This document shows positions 7,681 through 12,535 of a stretch of DNA of 12,535 nucleotides, piece by piece (position 1 is the stretch's first letter; the number at the start of each line of letters is the position of its first letter). Origin of the DNA: CAZHOV01 sp964534315. Lineage in GTDB: Bacteria; Bacteroidota; Bacteroidia; Chitinophagales; Saprospiraceae. Where the stretch lies: NCBI GenBank assembly GCA_964534315.1, contig CAZHOV010000167.1, positions 1-12,535 on the forward strand. The letters are read 5' to 3'. The translations under genes and the position numbers were made by a program. The notes below the pieces were generated by a model. It was not told the DNA's origin. It worked only from the letters and a program-made list of their open reading frames with translations, and ran no database searches.

Positions 7681-8355
7681 CTACTTTATTTGAATTAAAT
7701 TTCGATCATTGTAAATAAGCAGGCACTTGTAAAGCTTTTCTTCTGCTTCTTTCAGGGTCAGATCCTTGACGGTATTATAGAGTTGTTCATCATCTTCGAT
7801 CCAGTCCAAAAAATTCCCGATGGTAAAGTTTTTAAACTCCCCGGAATCAAAATGCATAATTTGCTTCACCGTTTCCACTACGGTCCGTTTTTCTTTTGCT
7901 GTCCGGAAGGGTCTTCCGGTAAGCGGGTTGTAGGCAGAAAAGGTGACGTATTTTTCGACCTCCTGTTCATAGCTAAGGTAGCAGATCTTGCCCCTCAGGC
8001 GGATAGGCGTAAAGGTAACCGAAAGTTTCGGCTCTTCTGTGGGCTGCATCAAAATGTAGGGAACTCCTTCAATGCTCATCCCCCAAACCTTATTCAGCTG
8101 AATGGCATTGCCCGTCTTGCGGTCAATGACCGGTCCGACATGTGCCATACCTGTCTTTGAGTTGATAAAGTAACTTACTTTCAGGTCAGCCCATTGCACA
8201 TCCGGATTATTTTGTTGAAAAGAACTGAAAGCATGATAGATCCCATTTTTAAAATCAAATTTATTAGACAATACGGAGGTCGTGTCTTGCCCTTGTGTGC
8301 TTGAAGCAACAAGAAAAAAGAAGATTAGGGTTAATATGTAGGTTGATAACTTCAC
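7681..8355 (-). CDS. Unrecognised secreted protein between gldA and gldF
   Basis: A 224-residue protein I do not recognise. It has a clear signal peptide (residues 1 to about 22, cleavage after TQG) and no further membrane helix, so it should be periplasmic or surface exposed. The body begins DFKNGIYHAFSSFQQNNPDVQ and carries strands around GMSIEGVPYILMQP and GKICYLSYEQEVEKYVTF. It ends in a charged helical part (DLTLKEAEEKLYKCLL). The similar NGIY..F..F..N.P opening is common in uncharacterised Bacteroidota envelope proteins. It is 30 bases after gldA and 18 before gldF, so it is almost certainly co-transcribed with the transporter and may assist it, for example as an extracytoplasmic partner; this is inference from position only. 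The two Cys residues are far apart. Confidence 0.85.
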   Translation of the reverse strand: MKLSTYILTLIFFFLVASSTQGQDTTSVLSNKFDFKNGIYHAFSSFQQNNPDVQWADLKVSYFINSKTGMAHVGPVIDRKTGNAIQLNKVWGMSIEGVPYILMQPTEEPKLSVTFTPIRLRGKICYLSYEQEVEKYVTFSAYNPLTGRPFRTAKEKRTVVETVKQIMHFDSGEFKNFTIGNFLDWIEDDEQLYNTVKDLTLKEAEEKLYKCLLIYNDRNLIQIK

Positions 8356-8385
8356 TCGATAATACCTATGAATATTTTAGTAAAA

Positions 8386-9294
8386 TTACTGTTTTGTGAG
8401 CCGATGAAAAACATCTTCTACAGAAAAAACCTGCTGGTGTAATTCCAGAATGATCAGCTTTTGGTCTACGGCAAAGCGAAAAACATCCTCCCGGATATCC
8501 ATATCTGAACCGGCAATCAGCTGCCAGGCGTTATTATCCAGTTCAACCACTCGCTTAGTGTGTGGGATTTTTTCCAGAGCGTTTTTCGCCACCTTTGTTT
8601 TAAATTGAACGGTGACCATAGATTCGCCCGACATGCGGCGTTGTAGGTGTTCGATAGGGTCATTAGCTACCAGTTGGCCCTTGTTGATGATCAATACCCG
8701 CTCGCAGATAGCTTGGACCTCCTGCATGATGTGTGTAGAGAATATAACGGTTTTTTCCTTACCTAAATTTTTGATCAATTGTCGGATCTCCACCAGTTGG
8801 TTGGGATCAAGCCCGGAGGTGGGTTCGTCCAGGATCAACACTTCCGGATCGTGGAGCATCGCCTGAGCTAGTCCTACTCGTTGCCGATAACCTTTTGAAA
8901 GGGAGCCGATCAGCTTGTTTTGTTCTCTTTCCAGGCCTGTCATTTCGATCATCTCCTTGACCCGTTGCTTTTTGTCGCGCAGGTGATGCAAACCCGCTAC
9001 GAAAGAAAGGTATTCTTTGACGTACATATCTTTGTAAAGCGGATTATGCTCCGGCAGATAGCCGATTTGTTCGCGCACTTTGAGTGGATCGTCGAGGGTT
9101 GAAAATCCGCATACCGAAACCTCTCCTGCCGTTTGAGGAATAAAGCAGGTAATGATCTTCATAGTGGTGGTTTTGCCCGCTCCGTTGGGGCCTAAAAAGC
9201 CAAGCACTTCTCCCTTCTTAGCTTTAAAGCTGATCTGGTCGACCGCCTTTTGACTTCCGTATTTTTTAGTAACATGCTCTACTATAACAGACAT
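8386..9294 (-). CDS. gldA: Gliding-motility ABC transporter ATPase GldA
   Basis: A 302-residue ABC ATPase. Walker A is GPNGAGKTT (35-43), the signature is LSKGYRQR (132-139), Walker B is VLILDEP (152-158) followed by the D-loop SGLD, and the switch His is His188 in STHI. At the Q-loop position it has YLPEHNPLY, with Glu in place of Gln as is usual in this subfamily. The C-terminal 80 residues are a regulatory-type extension ending in VFSVEDVFHRLTKQ. GldA supplies ATP hydrolysis to GldF/GldG at the cytoplasmic face. F. johnsoniae gldA mutants were reported as non-gliding, although these genes are not part of the type IX secretion core. It is the first gene of the minus-strand cluster; its promoter should lie in the 9295-9620 spacer. 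The start at 9294 (MSVIVEHVTKKYG) is standard for the family. Confidence 0.93.
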   Translation of the reverse strand: MSVIVEHVTKKYGSQKAVDQISFKAKKGEVLGFLGPNGAGKTTTMKIITCFIPQTAGEVSVCGFSTLDDPLKVREQIGYLPEHNPLYKDMYVKEYLSFVAGLHHLRDKKQRVKEMIEMTGLEREQNKLIGSLSKGYRQRVGLAQAMLHDPEVLILDEPTSGLDPNQLVEIRQLIKNLGKEKTVIFSTHIMQEVQAICERVLIINKGQLVANDPIEHLQRRMSGESMVTVQFKTKVAKNALEKIPHTKRVVELDNNAWQLIAGSDMDIREDVFRFAVDQKLIILELHQQVFSVEDVFHRLTKQ

Positions 9295-9620
9295 TTAAAT
9301 GCAATTTTTCTATCGTATCGGATTATTGGCAATACTTAGTACTTTGGAATAAAAGTTAATTGGTTAATTAGGGGTGGAGCAACTGCTATTAAACAGCAAT
9401 CAACAAATCAACAAAATCAACTAAGTACTGATTTATAAAGTTAAAACTAGTACATTTATTGCGATTTACCAATGTTTGCTTTTTTCAATAAAGGATTACA
9501 AATAACTTCTATAAAAGTTTGCGAAGTTAATAAACTGATTGGAATCCCGAAAAGGCGACTTCACGAAATTGATCTGCACCTTATTTTTTAGAAAAATTGC
9601 TTTTATAAGAATCTGTTCGA
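9295..9620. promoter_or_regulatory. Divergent intergenic region between gldA and the McrB-like gene
   Basis: 326 AT-rich bases separate two divergently read genes, so promoters for both the gld cluster and the plus-strand genes are expected here. I searched by eye for the Bacteroidota -7 box TAnnTTTG on both strands and found no exact match; the nearest are AAAGTTTG at 9514-9521 and GTACTTTG near 9338-9347. Visible words include a direct repeat TTAATTGG-TTAATTA (about 9357-9371) and AGTACT-containing sequences at both about 9339 and 9424. A 39-codon open frame (9472-9591) is present but lacks support as a gene. No RNA gene or terminator is seen. Confidence 0.45.
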
Positions 9621-10322
9621 ATGAAACTGCAAAAGATAAACGATTTAATCCACCACTTTAAAAAATACCTTCAGGAACAGCGGGATTTCCGGGCTGCTTA
9701 CAAATGGGAATGCCTACAAAATTTTCAACAACACTGGGATCTGGAAGCAGCAAACCTGAGTGAGATGTATGATCAAAGCCTGCAGAGTTCCATATCAAGA
9801 TCTCTTTGGAATGCCAAAAATTATTCGCCCAAACAACAAATGTTACGCTTTATCAAGATGGATACAGATCTTGTACGGCATATGTTCAATGACCTGTTCG
9901 ACGAATCCAAAAGTATTGATGGTAGAATCAGCCGGTTTGTTTTTTATTGCGATCAGTTGTTGGAAGAATATAAACGTCTGCATCCAACCTCTATAGAGAA
10001 TAACCATGATCATGGCGATTACCGCATGGTATCTCTTTATTTGGGATTCCGCTATCCGGAGCAATATACCCTTTATAGTTTTGATGATTTTTGCGCTTTT
10101 TTGAAAATAGTAGAAAGTGCAAAGATTCCGGCTACGCATGATATGGATCGCTTTTTCAAATTGAGTAGAACTGTTGGAGAAATGCTAAAAAAAGATACTG
10201 CTTTTAGCGAAATTGCAGAAAAAATGATTCGCGGCAATATTTTTTATAGGTCACCTTCTTTACTTTGGGTACATTATCTTTTTGAAAGTTGTCGCAATCC
10301 TGATTTTATTAAATATCTTTGA
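9621..10322 (+). CDS. Orphan McrB-like N-terminal domain protein
   Basis: A 233-residue, mostly helical, soluble protein without signal peptide. The pattern YKWECLQNFQQHWDLEAANL (27-46), KQQMLRFIKMDTDLVRHMF, LFDESKSIDGRISRF, then SLYLGFRYPEQYTLYSFDDF and MDRFFKLSRTVGEMLKKD, closely recalls the N-terminal (recognition) domain of Bacteroidota McrB-like AAA+ restriction proteins. Those continue into a GTPase domain with Walker motifs, which is absent here: the frame stops after NPDFIKYL, and no McrC-like gene follows. It is either a stand-alone domain or a truncated remnant. The family link is from memory of similar sequences. Adenine and thymine are more frequent here than in the following endonuclease gene. 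It is 33 bases upstream of that gene, so the two may be co-transcribed, though the functions look unrelated. Confidence 0.6.
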   Translation: MKLQKINDLIHHFKKYLQEQRDFRAAYKWECLQNFQQHWDLEAANLSEMYDQSLQSSISRSLWNAKNYSPKQQMLRFIKMDTDLVRHMFNDLFDESKSIDGRISRFVFYCDQLLEEYKRLHPTSIENNHDHGDYRMVSLYLGFRYPEQYTLYSFDDFCAFLKIVESAKIPATHDMDRFFKLSRTVGEMLKKDTAFSEIAEKMIRGNIFYRSPSLLWVHYLFESCRNPDFIKYL

Positions 10323-10355
10323 CTTGAAACTATTGTTCCCAAACAAAAATTAATT

Positions 10356-11498
10356 ATGCGATTTTTTGGTCTTTTAATTTGCTTCCTTTTTTCCTACTTA
10401 TCTGCTACCAGTCAGTATGCTCATCTTCCGGTTTTGCCCGATTTAGACGGTCAGTTATTATTAAACGAACTGCCCATGGATTACAAGCCATCGGGTTTTT
10501 TAATGAGCTACGGGCAAACCCGGGATACGCTATACAGCAGAGTATATAGATATAAAGATTCCGTGACTTGCGTGTATACCGGTCACCAGATTTATCTGCC
10601 TCCTACCGGTGATCCGACTACTATTTTGTTGCAGGGCGGGTCCAGTAATGGCATCAACACCGAACATTCCTATCCCAGATCCAAGGGGGCGGAGTTCAAC
10701 AACCCCAAGGTAGATATGCATCATTTATTTCCTACGCGGGCGGCTGTGAATTCTGCCAGGGGAAATGCGCCTTATGGAGAGATTGATGATGATTTGACGG
10801 AGCAGTGGTTTTACCTGACGTTCAATTTTAGCTCGGAGCCGGTGGTGAATAAAGACTTATACAGCGAGCAGCGGGGCGATTTTGGCCAGACCAACATCTT
10901 CCGCTTTGAGCCCAGGGAAGACTTCAAGGGCAATGCCGCACGTGCTATTTTTTACTTTTACACCATGTATCGCGACGAAGCCGATGATGCTGATCCCACC
11001 TTTTTTGAAAAGATGCGCACCACGCTTTGCGAGTGGCACCATCAGGATCCCGTAGATTCATTAGAATGGGCCCGCACCTTTAAGATTGCTGAATATCAGG
11101 AAGGCAAGCCCAATCCATTTGTGCTGGATTGCACCTTACCCCAGCGTTCTTATTGTCAGGATGTCAACCTGATTTGCATTCCCCCGGCGACATCCACCTT
11201 TGAACCCAAACAGTCAAAGCTCGGAGCCTTTTCGGTCTTTCCCAACCCTGTTGCAGACGATGCCCAGATCTCTTTTAAAATTGAAGAAAAGGGTAGGGTA
11301 GTATTGGAAGTTTTCAACAGTTTAGGTCAGGCTCAAGGTACCCTTTATGATGAAGTACATTCCCCCGGAGTGTACCAGGTGCAATGGTCGCCTGATACTG
11401 ATAATTATTCAGGCGCAACAGTACTTTTCCTCAAAGTGAGTTATGCTAACGGTCGTGTTTTTCAGTCGGATGTAAAGCGGGTTGTGATTGGGGGGTAG
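10356..11498 (+). CDS. Secreted endonuclease I with T9SS sorting domain
   Basis: A 380-residue extracellular nuclease. A signal peptide covers residues 1 to about 19 (cleavage near SATSQ). The endonuclease I domain (Pfam Endonuclease_1, His-Me finger fold) spans about 27-260. INTEHSYPRSKG at 100-111 places Glu103 and His104 where Vibrio Vvn has its metal-binding Glu and general-base His. MHHLFPTRAAVNSARGNAPYGE (from 121) holds the conserved Asn residues 132 and 137. KGNAARAIFYFYTMY, CEWHHQDPVDSLE and NPFVLD complete the family pattern. From FSVFPNP at about 292 to the end is a type A T9SS C-terminal sorting domain, which directs export across the outer membrane and attachment or release at the surface. 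It probably degrades external DNA nonspecifically. It is complete; its stop codon lies 6 bases before an Rhs fragment. Confidence 0.92.
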   Translation: MRFFGLLICFLFSYLSATSQYAHLPVLPDLDGQLLLNELPMDYKPSGFLMSYGQTRDTLYSRVYRYKDSVTCVYTGHQIYLPPTGDPTTILLQGGSSNGINTEHSYPRSKGAEFNNPKVDMHHLFPTRAAVNSARGNAPYGEIDDDLTEQWFYLTFNFSSEPVVNKDLYSEQRGDFGQTNIFRFEPREDFKGNAARAIFYFYTMYRDEADDADPTFFEKMRTTLCEWHHQDPVDSLEWARTFKIAEYQEGKPNPFVLDCTLPQRSYCQDVNLICIPPATSTFEPKQSKLGAFSVFPNPVADDAQISFKIEEKGRVVLEVFNSLGQAQGTLYDEVHSPGVYQVQWSPDTDNYSGATVLFLKVSYANGRVFQSDVKRVVIGG

Positions 11499-11504
11499 GG
11501 CTAG

Positions 11505-12188
11505 GTGTATGATGAAGGAGGGGGTAGGTTTTTGTCGGTAGCTCCGATTGCGGATCAATTTGCCTGGGTTAGCCCGTTTAATTATACAGAGAATCGAGTG
11601 CCGAACGGTATTGACCTTTGGGTGTTGCAGTATTTAAACACCACGGTATATGATGTTCAAAAAGAAATTCTTACGAATGGACATTCAAATTTTAAGGTCC
11701 AACAACTCGGACCAAGTGGAATCTCAAATAATGGTGATTGGAACGGTTACAAACAAAACAATGTGTTTTTCTACAATAAAAAGCAATTTGAAACCTTACT
11801 TGATGTCCCAGGCTATAAGGAATTTCAGCAAAGAAAGCTAGAAACTGCAAGAAGATCTATGAGAGATGGTTTAATAATTACAGGAGGAGTATTAACAACA
11901 GTTGCTTCCTTTGGGACGTCAACTCCAGCTTATTTAGCTCTTTTTGGCACCACAACTGGAATTTTTTCAATTTCCGGCGGTTCAGCAAAATTAGCTCTTG
12001 ATCTAAAGGGAGAGTTTTATAAATCAGATCAGATCCCCACTTCCCTTTTAGAGGGATTAACAATGCCTGCAGTTGTAACTTTGGAAAATGATAATACCAG
12101 GGCTAAAATTAGAGGTACGGCAAGTGTTTTAGACGGAATAATAACATTGGATTTACCAAATATTGGAAAAAAAGCACCTGATTTTTGA
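11505..12188 (+). pseudogene. Truncated Rhs-core fragment with an orphan toxin-like tip
   Basis: The first 42 residues are the end of an Rhs/YD-repeat-associated core: YDEGGGRFLSVAPIAD, then SPFNYTENRVPNGIDLWVLQ, where intact cores usually read SVDP and LWGLQ. All upstream YD repeats are missing; a TAG stop directly precedes the GTG at 11505. Beyond residue 42 the base composition turns AT-rich and the sequence becomes an unrecognised C-terminal tip, as in polymorphic toxins where variable toxin domains follow the core. The tip has an amphipathic stretch with NNVFFYNKKQFETLL, a basic helix around 104-120, and a glycine/threonine-rich hydrophobic segment at about 122-166 that could insert in membranes. 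The frame ends at 12188 after GKKAPDF, probably by a one-base loss in a T5 run. It has no export signal or own delivery apparatus, so it looks like a displaced orphan tip; whether it is expressed is doubtful. Confidence 0.8.
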
Positions 12189-12313
12189 ATAGTGCTGGTA
12201 AATTAGTAACTGGGGCTAATATAATTATTTCCATTAACCAAACATTCGATGATGCCAAAAATGAAAGTATAGACGAAATTCAGAATACAAAAAGTAATGA
12301 AAACCGTAAGTAG
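12182..12313 (+). pseudogene. Out-of-frame continuation of the Rhs tip
   Basis: Directly at the end of the Rhs tip, the frame one base over (codons ending at the TAG at 12311-12313) reads FLNSAGKLVTGANIIISINQ and continues with acidic and polar residues to ENRK. This is protein-like and would join smoothly to GKKAPDF if the run at 12182-12186 had six T instead of five. The restored tip protein would have 269 residues from the GTG at 11505 and would overlap the downstream membrane-protein gene by 17 bases. The interpretation as a frameshift is inference; a sequencing error in the homopolymer cannot be excluded. Confidence 0.55.
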
Positions 12314-12491
12314 TATGGTATTGTTTTTTGATAACAATTCTTTTTTGAGTAGATACATCATTTCATTGCTGATCCCAATGTTAATTCCAGTATTGGCAGC
12401 AATTATTGGTTATCTCGATGGAAAAAATCTAACTTCCTTCCCTGCTATTATTATTACAATCATTATTGTTTACTTATTAGTTAATAACTGA
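12297..12491 (+). CDS. Small two-helix membrane protein, candidate immunity protein
   Basis: A 64-residue hydrophobic protein with two predicted transmembrane helices, at about 17-38 (RYIISLLIPMLIPVLAAIIG) and 47-62 (SFPAIIITIIIVYLL), joined by a short polar loop YLDGKNLT. No family is recognised. It may begin at Met1 or at Met7 (12315). Its start overlaps the end of the continued Rhs-tip frame by 17 bases, the arrangement expected for an immunity gene translated together with its toxin. A membrane-located immunity protein would suit the hydrophobic segment of the tip. The role is inferred from position and topology only. The stop codon is the first arm base of a hairpin. Confidence 0.6.
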   Translation: MKTVSSMVLFFDNNSFLSRYIISLLIPMLIPVLAAIIGYLDGKNLTSFPAIIITIIIVYLLVNN

Positions 12492-12510
12492 TCTTTCGCA
12501 AGCGAAAGAT
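12491..12510 (+). terminator. Perfect 9-bp hairpin after the small membrane protein
   Basis: ATCTTTCGC and GCGAAAGAT pair perfectly around a two-base AA loop. The left arm starts in the TGA stop codon of the small membrane-protein gene. It is followed by TTGTAAAATT, only a weak U-tract, so termination of the Rhs-tip/immunity unit is plausible but not certain; it may instead be an mRNA 3'-end stabilising hairpin. Confidence 0.5.
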
Positions 12511-12535
12511 TTGTAAAATTGCAAAATATTATTAA

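Noticed and set aside
7783..8160. 125-codon plus-strand open frame opposite the secreted-protein gene between gldA and gldF
   Set aside because: The minus-strand frame has a signal peptide and operon spacing; the opposite frame has neither.
9472..9591. 39-codon open frame starting MFAFFNKGL in the gldA-side spacer
   Set aside because: No recognisable similarity, no clear start signal, and open frames of this length arise readily by chance in AT-rich spacer; listed only within the spacer description.
9295..9620. Bacteroidota-type promoters (TTG near -33, TAnnTTTG near -7)
   Set aside because: Only near matches without correct spacing were found by eye, so no specific promoter is claimed.
10356..11498. 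Endonuclease I as part of a restriction system with the McrB-like protein
   Set aside because: The nuclease has a signal peptide and a T9SS sorting domain, so it acts outside the cell and cannot be the partner of a cytoplasmic McrB-type domain.

Overview
The window is bacterial and points strongly to the phylum Bacteroidota, most likely the Saprospiria (Lewinella/Haliscomenobacter-like). Evidence: a gldA-gldF-gldG gliding-motility set, a secreted endonuclease I carrying a type IX secretion (T9SS) C-terminal sorting domain, DUF4340 and Bacteroidota-type zinc-dependent phospholipase C proteins, starts without Shine-Dalgarno sequences, and a moderate-to-low GC content. The lineage below phylum level is inferred from remembered protein similarity, not from a search.

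Left part, minus strand (about 30-2895): an alpha/beta-hydrolase lipoprotein or secreted hydrolase (58-1089), a second secreted protein that looks like only the C-terminal half of another alpha/beta hydrolase (1184-1768), and a TraB/GumN-family envelope protein (1886-2752). The spacers hold strong hairpins at 30-47, 1153-1186 and 1797-1830. The spacer before the next gene holds five perfect copies of a heptanucleotide (2860-2894).

Central part, minus strand (2893-9294): a tightly packed, co-directional and probably co-transcribed cluster read from right to left. It runs gldA (ABC ATPase), an unrecognised secreted protein, gldF (ABC permease), gldG (auxiliary membrane protein), a DUF4340 membrane-anchored protein, and an S1/P1-nuclease-like zinc-dependent phospholipase C. 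Gaps are 30, 18, 4 and 13 bases, followed by a 23-base overlap. GldA, GldF and GldG would form one ABC transporter in the inner membrane; the other three are envelope proteins of unknown relation to it.

Right part, plus strand (9295-12535): a 326-base divergent spacer, then a protein resembling the N-terminal domain of McrB-like restriction proteins but with no GTPase domain, then endonuclease I with the T9SS domain. After the endonuclease comes an abrupt junction into the last ~42 residues of an Rhs/YD-repeat core fused to an AT-rich, hydrophobic, unrecognised C-terminal tip. The tip frame is broken by an apparent one-base deletion in a T5 run. The continued frame overlaps a 64-residue two-helix membrane protein, which is the natural candidate for a cognate immunity protein. 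This orphan polymorphic-toxin tip plus immunity candidate is the most interesting accessory feature of the window.
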